From NCBI GenBank assembly GCA_012026715.1, contig VEPB01000473.1, positions 1 through 46,265 of the forward strand: a stretch of DNA of 46,265 bases. Reading direction: 5' to 3'. Below the pieces are notes generated by a model that was not told where the DNA came from, searched no databases, and saw only the letters and a program-made list of their open reading frames with translations. The position numbers and the translations under genes are program-made. Shown one piece after another: positions 32,743 through 40,291 of this stretch; the first letter of the stretch is position 1; every line of letters starts with the position of its first letter. This stretch comes from Methylococcaceae bacterium. GTDB taxonomy: Bacteria > Pseudomonadota > Gammaproteobacteria > Methylococcales > Methylococcaceae.

Positions 32743-33596
32743 CCTTACTCAACGACCTGATTCAGGGCATTCGGGATCATCGCATCGTTCCCTATCTGGG
32801 ACCTTACGCCCTGGCCGGCGCACGCCACGCCGTCACCGGTGAAGCCATGCCGGCCGACAGCGACAGCCTGATCCTCGCCATGAACGGCGGCAAGCCCATG
32901 GCGCCCAAGCTGATGTACGAATTCCCGCGCGCCGCCATGAACCTGGAGCTCAAGCGCGGCCGCAGCTTCGTCGAGCAGTTCCTCACCAAGACCTACGGTG
33001 AGACCCGCTGGTCGCGGGCGCCCCTGCACGACTGGCTGGCCACCGTGAAACCCCGTTACGTCATCGACATCAACCGGGATACTCAGTTGCAGGACAGCTA
33101 CACCGGCACGCCCCATCTGCTGATCCGCGGCCTGGCCCGCATCGCCGGAACCGACTACCGCTTCGCCATTCACCACTTTGACGGCAACAGTTATCGCGAA
33201 ATCGCCCAGAATGACGCGGATCCCAGCCTGCCCATTCTGTTCAAGCCCATGGGGAGCCCCGTCCCGAAGCCCAATTTCATCGCTTCCGACGCCGACTACG
33301 TGGACTACATCACCGAGCTGATGGGTGGCTTTGCCATCCCCTCCTTCCTGAAGGAATACCGCAAGGACAAACAGTATCTGATGGTGGGTTTGCCGCTGAA
33401 CCGCGACTCCGAGCGCATGGTGATGACCGACATTACTTATGGCTCGGGCACGCCCCGGGGCTGGGTTCTCAACAAAGCTCCGACGGAAAAGGAAAAGCGC
33501 TTTTGTGCCCGCTTCAGCCTCGAAATCATCGACTACGACCTGAACGACCTGCTGGCTACCGCCGGCTGGGCGCTTGAAGAAAGAAAAACCGCCTGA
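32739..33596 (+). CDS. SIR2-like domain protein at the end of the nif operon
   Basis: A 285-residue soluble protein resembling the SIR2-like (SIR2_2) group: DHRIVPYLGP near the N-terminus, PRYVIDINRDTQLQDSY in the place of the usual TTNYDxLLE, FKPMGSPVPKPNF in the place of KLHGS, and a late QYLMVGLPLNRDSERM strand. The His of the usual HG pair is Met here, so NAD hydrolysis is uncertain. Similar SIR2 proteins in other settings are phage-defence NADases, but some nif clusters carry a stand-alone SIR2-like gene of unknown role. Its start overlaps the small membrane-protein gene, suggesting a two-component unit linked to nifQ expression. Confidence 0.7.
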   Translation: MTLLNDLIQGIRDHRIVPYLGPYALAGARHAVTGEAMPADSDSLILAMNGGKPMAPKLMYEFPRAAMNLELKRGRSFVEQFLTKTYGETRWSRAPLHDWLATVKPRYVIDINRDTQLQDSYTGTPHLLIRGLARIAGTDYRFAIHHFDGNSYREIAQNDADPSLPILFKPMGSPVPKPNFIASDADYVDYITELMGGFAIPSFLKEYRKDKQYLMVGLPLNRDSERMVMTDITYGSGTPRGWVLNKAPTEKEKRFCARFSLEIIDYDLNDLLATAGWALEERKTA

Positions 33597-33754
33597 CGAA
33601 AAGAACGTTCGGTACCAAGCAGGAGTTCCCGGTTTCGGATGTGCGCTAGTCCGATTCCCGGCTTCAGACGCTACGCATCCGATCCGCCCAAACTCGCTGA
33701 CGTTTTCAAATAGGAACGCCTATCACGGGAGGCTCATCCTATGGCATGCTAACT

Positions 33755-33783
33755 CTGGCGCTTCGCCGCGCGCGAAACGCCAG
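33755..33783. terminator. Hairpin between the SIR2-like gene and a small membrane-protein gene
   Basis: CTGGCG and CGCCAG form the base of a stem with a further CTTCG/GCGAA pairing near the loop. It could end the nif operon transcript. The rest of the 241-base spacer (33597-33837) shows no gene or nif-type promoter. Confidence 0.4.
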
Positions 33784-33837
33784 AAGTACTTGTGCCCCAT
33801 GCCGACAACGACGAGACCGATCCCGGAGGGCGAGACC

Positions 33838-34068
33838 ATGTTCAAATTCGAAGGCTGGAATCGTTGGGAACTGCTGTTGCTTGGAATTCTGGCAGCGGCA
33901 GGTTTTACTGTCTTCATGAAAACTGTATTCGCGCCCGGCGGCGAAGATTGGGCGGAATTCAAGGAAAAGCATCACTGCCAAAGCCTGGCCAAAGTGCAGG
34001 GCAGCGACCTGTCCGGATGGTATTGCGACGACGGCAAAGTCCACCAACCCTGGCGCAACGTGCAATAG
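33838..34068 (+). CDS. 76-residue single-pass membrane protein, unknown function
   Basis: Begins at an ATG with GGAGG nine bases upstream. It has one membrane helix near residues 12-32 (WELLLLGILAAAGFTVFMKT) and a hydrophilic, probably periplasmic C-terminus with two cysteines (HHCQS and WYCDDGK) that could form a disulfide or bind a cofactor. No family recognised. It lies downstream of the nif genes with its own spacer, so membership of the operon is uncertain. Confidence 0.6.
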   Translation: MFKFEGWNRWELLLLGILAAAGFTVFMKTVFAPGGEDWAEFKEKHHCQSLAKVQGSDLSGWYCDDGKVHQPWRNVQ

Positions 34069-34180
34069 ATTTGGAGGGGTTACCAACGGATGCCGAGACG
34101 CCTATTTAGGATTTGGTCCAAAACAACTTCCCCGAATTCTCGCGGAAGGGCGTCAGAGCCCGTCGGGGCGAAATCTGGAA

Positions 34181-34330
34181 CCCTCTCCCCGCGGGAAGGT
34201 CCGCGACTCAAGCGAACGTTTGCGATTGGAGGAGCGGCAGGGTGAGGGCCAAAGCGCCTGATGTTTCAGCGAGCTTGCCGCAAGCACAAAGCGCTCTGGC
34301 CCTCACCCCTCTCTCCCGCAGGGAGAGGGG
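34181..34330. repeat. Palindromic REP/MITE-like element
   Basis: Inverted arms 34241-34257 and 34291-34307 match at 16 of 17 positions (core GGTGAGGGCC/GGCCCTCACC). A small stem GCTTG-CCG-CAAGC (34273-34285) lies between them, and the outer ends are CCCTCTCCCC (34181-34190) and GGGAGAGGGG (34321-34330), with a further CTCTCCC-GCA-GGGAGAG stem at 34311-34327. It encodes no protein: a 148-codon frame through it is an artefact of its composition. The gap 34069-34555 contains nothing else recognisable. It marks the border between the nif genes and the lower-GC locus. Confidence 0.65.
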
Positions 34331-34555
34331 CTTCAATGCGATCCCATCGGGACTGACTGCTCAGAATTTTCAGTCGGGAACTTTCGGGAAGTTATTGTCG
34401 GCCACATCCTTAGTCCGGAACAAAACAGCCATCCTTGGTAACCCACCCACGAAAAACGATCCATCACCCCGTCGTCCGACGGAATGCTGCCTAATATTCG
34501 GTCTTCCGGCCTCGCCCGAACCTGGCTTCCGCACCACGGCCGGTGATGAACGCCT

Positions 34556-34804
34556 TTAGGCGGCCTTTTTCCGCTCTACAAAAGCGACCATTTTTTCCAC
34601 GGAATCCAGATTGTCAGGCACAATCTCTTTCGGATCGACTTTGATTGAAAAGCTGCCCTCGACAAACTCAACAAGCTCCATGATGCCGATAGAGTCGATG
34701 AGACCCTGGGCAATGAGCGATGCATTGTCTTGCAGCGCCGATTCATCATCCGTGAACAAAAAACTTTCCATAATGTGTTTGCGTATAATCTTATTAGTTT
34801 CCAT
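34556..34804 (-). CDS. Acyl carrier protein
   Basis: An 82-residue ACP with the phosphopantetheine attachment Ser38 in QGLIDSIGIMELVEF. It is not the fatty-acid ACP (motif there is GADSLD) but a specialised one, as in polysaccharide, lipid or non-ribosomal pathways. Its start overlaps the 3' end of the asparagine-synthase-like gene by 11 bases, so the two are translated together and probably act on the same substrate. The acyl ligase at 40.3-41.9 kb is a candidate loader. Confidence 0.88.
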   Translation of the reverse strand: METNKIIRKHIMESFLFTDDESALQDNASLIAQGLIDSIGIMELVEFVEGSFSIKVDPKEIVPDNLDSVEKMVAFVERKKAA

Positions 34805-36752
34805 AATTTCCCATCTGATCTAACTGATTAAAGCGTTCAATGAAATTGTAATGGCATAACTGGGTGGACAATATCCCCACCAGCGCCATATTGTCCCGCG
34901 CCGACAAAGCCCCCCCTGCCCTGGCCTTCTTGACCAAAAACCCGACCTTTTTAGGATCGTAGTAACCATAGCACTTGAGCTTCGATTCGCTCAATAGCTC
35001 ATCCACATAACCGAGAGATTGAGACGAAAAAAAGGCAGGAACACCAGGGGCTCTGTACGGTTGCTTATGGCGCACTACGATCTGCTGCGGAAGATCCTTC
35101 GCCATCGCTTTCTTCAAAAGATATTTTTCGTTGAGTCCGCGCATTTTCAATCGCGGTGGTAGCCGATTGGCAAACTCGATCACCCGATGATCCAAATACG
35201 GGAAACGACCTTCTACCGAATTGGCCATCAACATGCGGTCTCCTTGCGAACATAGAAGATAGCCGCTCATCAGCGTCTTGGCCTCCAAATATTGCGCGCG
35301 GTTAAATGGGTGCCAACGCCGGAATGCATCGGGCAGATCCTGATAAAGTCGCGCGGCCGCATCCTCGCGCAGTGCCGCATTGAGCTCCGGCGAGAAAAAG
35401 ATTTTGCCGCCGGCCGTCGTGAACCATCGCGTTAGATGACTGAAACCGGGTTGATCCGGCTCGTTCAGCCCGATACCGTAGAAGTTCTGAATGTAAGTAT
35501 CGGATTGCCCCTTTGAAATATCGAGATAAGGATAAAGGGCCTTTAGCAACAGCGGCCGCCACTCGGACTGCGGACGGCGTGCCCAGAACTGCCGGATCTT
35601 CGCTTCCTTGAAGATATCATATCCCCCCAACACTTCATCAGCGCCCTCACCGGTTAACACCACCTTATAGCCTGAGGACCGCACTAAAGCGGACAACTGA
35701 GCCATGGGGGTGGGTGCCGTCCGAAGGATGGGAATCTCGGTATGCGCGATAGTGGCGGGAAACTGCTCCGAAATCGACTCGTTTTTACACAAAAAGCTGG
35801 TGTGATTCACGTTCAGATGTTCGACCATCTGTTGCTGGAACGCAGATTCATCAAAAGACCGATCGGCAAACCCTATGGAAAACGTTCTAAGCGGTATGGA
35901 TGCATCTTTGCTAATTAAAGCGACCAGCGCCGAGGAATCCAGCCCGCCCGAGAGATACGCGCCGACGGGCACATCTGCGCGCAGCCGAATTTGCGTGGCA
36001 TCCAATAACAGAGACCTGAGTTCATCAGCCAGACTATCATCGCTGCCGTCAAGATAAGCATTCCCTTCCGGAAACGACCAATCCCAATAGACCGATTCCC
36101 GCAGCGCTCCATTTTCCAGGACCAACATATGCCCAGGTGAAACCTCAAAAATCCCTTCAAACAGAGTATTAGGACTCCGCGGAACCCAAAACGTAAAAAT
36201 CTCATCCAAGGTCGCTGGAGAAATCTTGGGCGCCTCCGTCAACTGAGTAAGCAGCGACTTGATACCCGATGCAAAAACAAGACGGTCAGAAGTACGCGTG
36301 TAGAAAAGCGGAACGATTCCGACGCGGTCCCGGATCAGCAACAGTCGTTGCTTCCGACTGTCCCACAGCGCGATACTGAACTGTCCATTGAAGTGCTGAA
36401 CGAAGTCGTCCCCATATTCTTCGTAGGCATGCACAATGACTTCAGTGTCACAATGACTATAAAACTGATGCCCCGCCTTCAGAAGCGATGCCCTGAGCTC
36501 AACATAATTGAAAATTTCCCCGTTGAAAGATACCCATATCGTCCGATCCTCGTTGTGCATCGGCTGGGCACCCCCCTCCAGGTCAACAATACTCAAGCGA
36601 GTATGACCGAGACCGACTATCCCATGCGGATCCATATAAATGCCACTGCCGTCCGGCCCCCGATGATGCAAAGCCGGCAACATACGTGCAACCTCGTCCT
36701 TCCCAATAGTGCGCCCCGTCGACAATGCCGCGATACCAGCGATTCCGCACAT
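34794..36752 (-). CDS. Glutamine-dependent asparagine synthase-like amidotransferase
   Basis: A 652-residue AsnB-family enzyme. The N-terminal glutaminase begins MCGIAGI, so Cys2 becomes the nucleophile after Met removal; this fixes the start at ATG 36752 rather than the TTG at 36758. NGEIFNY and HCDTEVIVHAYEEYG are the glutamine-binding parts. The synthetase domain has the ATP site GAYLSGGLDSSALVALI and LTGEGADEVLGGYD. It could make asparagine, but the coupled ACP and the position in a glycosyltransferase/acyl-ligase locus point to amidation of a pathway intermediate, as in AsnB-like enzymes of exopolysaccharide (including exosortase-linked) and secondary-metabolite clusters. AAGGAG lies upstream. 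The substrate is unknown. Confidence 0.87.
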   Translation of the reverse strand: MCGIAGIAALSTGRTIGKDEVARMLPALHHRGPDGSGIYMDPHGIVGLGHTRLSIVDLEGGAQPMHNEDRTIWVSFNGEIFNYVELRASLLKAGHQFYSHCDTEVIVHAYEEYGDDFVQHFNGQFSIALWDSRKQRLLLIRDRVGIVPLFYTRTSDRLVFASGIKSLLTQLTEAPKISPATLDEIFTFWVPRSPNTLFEGIFEVSPGHMLVLENGALRESVYWDWSFPEGNAYLDGSDDSLADELRSLLLDATQIRLRADVPVGAYLSGGLDSSALVALISKDASIPLRTFSIGFADRSFDESAFQQQMVEHLNVNHTSFLCKNESISEQFPATIAHTEIPILRTAPTPMAQLSALVRSSGYKVVLTGEGADEVLGGYDIFKEAKIRQFWARRPQSEWRPLLLKALYPYLDISKGQSDTYIQNFYGIGLNEPDQPGFSHLTRWFTTAGGKIFFSPELNAALREDAAARLYQDLPDAFRRWHPFNRAQYLEAKTLMSGYLLCSQGDRMLMANSVEGRFPYLDHRVIEFANRLPPRLKMRGLNEKYLLKKAMAKDLPQQIVVRHKQPYRAPGVPAFFSSQSLGYVDELLSESKLKCYGYYDPKKVGFLVKKARAGGALSARDNMALVGILSTQLCHYNFIERFNQLDQMGNYGN

Positions 36753-37849
36753 TAGCAAATCAACTCCTTAAACCAGATGGCGTAGACAAAAGCCTGACAG
36801 AAAATACTACATTCAACGAACAAAATTAAGATATCTCACACACTAACGCAACACATAAACCTCAAGCCCAATACGTGCGATGGCAGCGACTGATTCAGCG
36901 CCATCACGAAGCGATGACGCCGGAAACTGCGCCATCTTAAGAGGGGCTGCGCGTGAGCAATCCACATTCGGCGGCAGTGAGACATCGCCAATAAATTTTA
37001 ACCCTATCCAACTAATTGTTCTCACGGCGTTGCCGAAAGCGCTATCATCCGTCGGCAAGACGTCTCCGGTCGACTCATCCACGCGAGAGTCCAGGCGTCG
37101 CACCGACAGGCTCCAGACAGTTGGCACCGTTTTGCTCCACCTTGCAGGTTTCGACCTGGGAACCCGCGGCAACTGCAGCTAGCGATGAACAGGGAAAATC
37201 GCCGTCTGACGGAGACTAGCGCAACGCTTTCCAACACTGCATCATTGTTAATTGAAGCAAAGTCTGGCAGATCGGTCGCCAATTGCATAGCAACGCCAAA
37301 CAACGGCTACACCCATTGTTGGACTATGGGGAACAAATAGTCCGTTCATTCAATCAATTGGCGCTTACGCCAGACGAGAAGGTAGACGTGACATGATGTT
37401 TTGTCAAAACCCAGCCCCCGAGAATACAGCATTCAACAAAGTTACAAGGGATACAAAAGCCCCTGCGATACCTCAGATCAGATAAGGGCACTTCGAAAAA
37501 CTTAGGATTCCTGGCAAACCCCGCTCGCAACGCCTTGATTCGCCGTTAACGAATTTCTGAGAAGTGAGGCTTTTCCAGGTACCCTTCAGCGAACAGCGCA
37601 GCCCCCCCCCATTTTCCTGTAATAAAATAAAGCATGCGTTAACCGCCAGTCGCCAGTATGGCAGATAAGATGTCGTTCGACAGTCCATGATCCACGATAA
37701 TTAGAGACAAGTTGGTTAGCACTTTCTGATAAGATTTCGCAGGACCCACACCAAACTCCGCGGACTTTGGATTCAAGCATGAAATGTCGCTACAGCACAT
37801 CCAGCGGAACCAATCTCAAGATAGTTTTAGCACCCAAGAGAGACAAAAA
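36753..37849. other. Long low-coding stretch with decayed sequence
   Basis: About 1.1 kb without a convincing intact gene, richer in A+T than the nif region. It should hold the promoter of the amidotransferase. Small frames exist (for example 109 codons on the minus strand at 36843-37172), but none has a recognisable family or good start. The clearest remnant is listed separately. A stretch near 37483-37506 (GGGCACTTCGAAAAACTTAG) has the look of an insertion-sequence end, but no partner repeat was found. A run of nine C lies near 37602-37612. Confidence 0.4.
37257..37397 (+). pseudogene. Possible C-terminal remnant of an unidentified gene
   Basis: An open stretch of 46 codons between a TGA (37254-37256) and a TGA (37395-37397) reads like real protein (includes VWQIGRQLHSNAKQRLHP and SFNQLALTPDEKVDVT), with no start codon in place. 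It may be the tail of a gene whose front has been lost. The family is not recognised. Confidence 0.3.
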
Positions 37850-38419
37850 ATGATTGCGAGCAAAGACGACCTGGCCATGTATCTCGAAATGGATAAGAAA
37901 GCCCTAAAGATAAGCAAGAACAGACCCTCCTGGTTTGGAGACGAAATTTGGCGCTACCAGATATTGCTCAGAAAATTTGAGTACTTACTCAATTGCGGGT
38001 CTGGAATCATCGCAAAGATCGAAAAAAAAATAACCTATCACCGTCTGCATTCCCTGGAGTTGAAGCTCGGCTTTTCTATTCCGCCTAATGTCTTTGGCCC
38101 TGGCTTGTCAATCGCACACTACGGCTGCATCGCCGTGAACCACAACACTAAAGTTGGTCGAAATTGCCGGATCCACGAAGGCGTTACCATCGGCGCCACC
38201 GGCGACAATTCGGACGCGCCGCAAATAGGAAATAACGTCTTTATCGGATCAGGGGCAAAAATTATTGGGAATGTCAAAATTGCTGATCGCGTAGCTATTG
38301 GCGCAAACGCAGTGGTGGTGAAATCCATCCTAGAGGAAAACATAACGGTGGCTGGAGTACCGGCTCGAAAAATCAGCGCGAACGGATCCAAAGAGTTTAT
38401 CGTATGGGACGTTGATTGA
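37850..38419 (+). CDS. Serine acetyltransferase-like hexapeptide enzyme
   Basis: A 189-residue acyltransferase: a helical N-terminus (KDDLAMYLEMDKKALKI, FGDEIWRYQ) and a left-handed beta-helix of hexapeptide repeats (about 85-170, FGPGLSIAHYGCIAVNHNTK, VGRNCRIHEGVTIGA, and on to IADRVAIGANAVVVKSI). The catalytic His is in IHEGVTIGATG. It resembles the short CysE-like enzymes often found in polysaccharide loci, where they acetylate sugars or serine-type substrates. The ATG at 37850 (AAGAGAG upstream) gives this family's start; the frame is open to 37784. Poly-A runs and lower GC set it apart from the nif genes. Confidence 0.85.
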   Translation: MIASKDDLAMYLEMDKKALKISKNRPSWFGDEIWRYQILLRKFEYLLNCGSGIIAKIEKKITYHRLHSLELKLGFSIPPNVFGPGLSIAHYGCIAVNHNTKVGRNCRIHEGVTIGATGDNSDAPQIGNNVFIGSGAKIIGNVKIADRVAIGANAVVVKSILEENITVAGVPARKISANGSKEFIVWDVD

Positions 38420-38573
38420 TCGATCGGCCAGATTCGCTTCGCAATCGCCGTTTCACGAGCATAGGCGCCGATTATTCCACAATCCGCACCAACTCTTGTT
38501 CCGTTCTGGCCTAAGACCTCGTATCGTATGGCGCGACATAAAAACGAGGGATATCATTGGTTGTTAACACTGA

Positions 38574-39509
38574 CTATCGCAACGAATCAACCTTAAACAA
38601 ACCTTTTGCAAATTTAACAAATCGATAGACGCCCGGACTATTGAACTCAACAAACCGTTGCGCGGAATATCTAATAACCAGAACCTTGTGCTTCAACCCC
38701 AAATACCTTCGATACCGAAAAATCGTCTTAACAAGACGGCTCAGATATATACTCCTATCCGGACTTGCTGTAAGCATCATCAACGGCAAATCAAATCCGT
38801 GGACGTAAATTATATTCGAGATATCTATTACATGCGTGATGGGGACTTTATTTTGAAAGTTCAAGATATCATCAATACTATCGAATATATCAAATCTTTT
38901 TTCTAAACTATACGATACGCTTTCGTTAGTCAGGATATAATTGTAAGCTGCCAGCTTAACCGCCCCCCTCCTTTTTGATACCATATCGACCTTCGCCGAG
39001 AACGCCAGATCCTCCCCCATGTGACTCGGCACAGGAAAGCGGATATCGTACATATCGACCAAATCTTTCCTTATTATTTTATTTGTAACATTAGGAGCCG
39101 AAGCCTCAGGCGACGGGAAGCTAATTTTAACCCCATCATCAAAAATCCTTCTGAAACCGGCTTCCACTACATCCAGGTCCCGGCTCTTCGCAGCCTCATA
39201 CATTTCGCTATACATATTGACTTCAATGTAGTCATCCGAATCTATGAAGCCCAGATACTGACCTTTCGCAGCACTTATGCCATCATTGCGCGCAGCAGAG
39301 CAGCCCTCATTAACCTTGTGAATAACCCGGACTCTGGCATCGTTAGCAGCATAGCTATCACATATTTTTCCGCTATTATCATCGGATCCGTCATCGACAA
39401 GTATCACCTCGATCTCTTTGAGAAATTGATTAAGAATTGAATCGATACATCGCCTAATAGTTGCCTCCGCATTGAACACTGGAACTATCACACTAACCTT
39501 CGGTTTCAT
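38574..39509 (-). CDS. GT2-family glycosyltransferase
   Basis: A 311-residue GT-A enzyme. The start KVSVIVPVFNAEATIRRCID and VEVILVDDGSDDNSG-type segment bind the nucleotide sugar, NEGCSAARNDGISAAKG is the conserved middle, and the metal-binding DxD is in GFIDSDDYIE. The C-terminal third is family-variable and ends without a membrane helix. The gene is distinctly A+T-richer than its surroundings and stands alone in its direction between two + strand genes, so it may have been acquired separately. Donor and acceptor sugars cannot be read from sequence. Confidence 0.9.
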   Translation of the reverse strand: MKPKVSVIVPVFNAEATIRRCIDSILNQFLKEIEVILVDDGSDDNSGKICDSYAANDARVRVIHKVNEGCSAARNDGISAAKGQYLGFIDSDDYIEVNMYSEMYEAAKSRDLDVVEAGFRRIFDDGVKISFPSPEASAPNVTNKIIRKDLVDMYDIRFPVPSHMGEDLAFSAKVDMVSKRRGAVKLAAYNYILTNESVSYSLEKRFDIFDSIDDILNFQNKVPITHVIDISNIIYVHGFDLPLMMLTASPDRSIYLSRLVKTIFRYRRYLGLKHKVLVIRYSAQRFVEFNSPGVYRFVKFAKGLFKVDSLR

Positions 39510-40291
39510 ATTGAATCCAACTTGATGGTATATACTTAAAAAACGTAAGACCGAACGTTCTCAATTAATTGTTTTAAGAATGCAACGCCGCTCATTTATG
39601 CAATTTGGACAACGAATCGATTCCACGATATCGGTTGGCGCTAGCAGAAACGCCCGCACTCCACAGATTTGAGGATATCTCCGGATAAAATCCATTTCGA
39701 AACGTCTCCCCAACGGCAAGCCGCCTGATCGTTATACTGTAACAAGTCACAGAGGCTAACACCGCCGTCCGGTAACATGCGCAAAGGGATCCAGCTCACC
39801 CGTGAATCGGGTGTTCTTGTTTAGCAAGCCCAGGATCATGAGCCCATTGGGTAGATCCTGCATGTAGCGGTTGAAACTGCGGCTATCGGCAATCACCCGC
39901 CAGACCAATTCGCTTCCGGCTGAACCCAACGGCGTCCACGAGATCCGGAACGATTCTAGCCACCGCGATCATGCCAATTGGAGCAACACGCAAGTAGCCA
40001 GGTGACCGGGAATTATGCCAGAGAAACCCACAACCGGACGAGTCGACCTTTTTCCAATCCCATTGGATAATGCCCGCCGACGCCAGCCATCGAAACAGAC
40101 GCGACGTCGTGGAATCAGCTTTCACAACCATGAACGCCGAATGTGCGCAAGAGGAGGCTAGACGCCTAAGCAAAGCGCGGGGATGCCTTCCCGTAAGCCC
40201 CCCCGCCATAGGCTCGGCGCGTCGTCCGCCACAAAAGCGGCGCGACCCCTTTACGGATAACCATGACATCTCTGTTGAGCTACGATCATAT
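39510..40291. other. Intergenic stretch with gene debris
   Basis: No intact gene is supported in these 782 bases. A 70-codon minus-strand remnant is listed separately. A 128-codon minus-strand frame (39883-40269) and the upstream 74 codons in frame with the acyl ligase lack family features and overlap each other, so they are treated as chance. The ligase promoter should lie here, but none was clear. Confidence 0.4.
39756..39968 (-). pseudogene. Possible C-terminal gene remnant
   Basis: A stop-bounded frame of 70 codons (after TGA at 39971-39969, ending TAG at 39758-39756) reads like folded protein (WTPLGSAGSELVWRVIADSR, then NRYMQDLPNGLMILGLLNKN) but has no start or ribosome binding site. 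Its front appears lost or frameshifted. The family is not recognised. Confidence 0.3.

Noticed and set aside
34113..34559. 148-codon frame downstream of the nif region
   Set aside because: Runs through the palindromic repeat; codons reflect the repeat, not a protein family.
37483..37506. Insertion-sequence terminal repeat
   Set aside because: Only one end-like stretch; no matching inverted copy, transposase or target duplication was found in the window.
39883..40269. 128-codon minus-strand frame
   Set aside because: Cys/Arg/Trp-rich with no family features; it conflicts with the more protein-like frame at 39756-39968.
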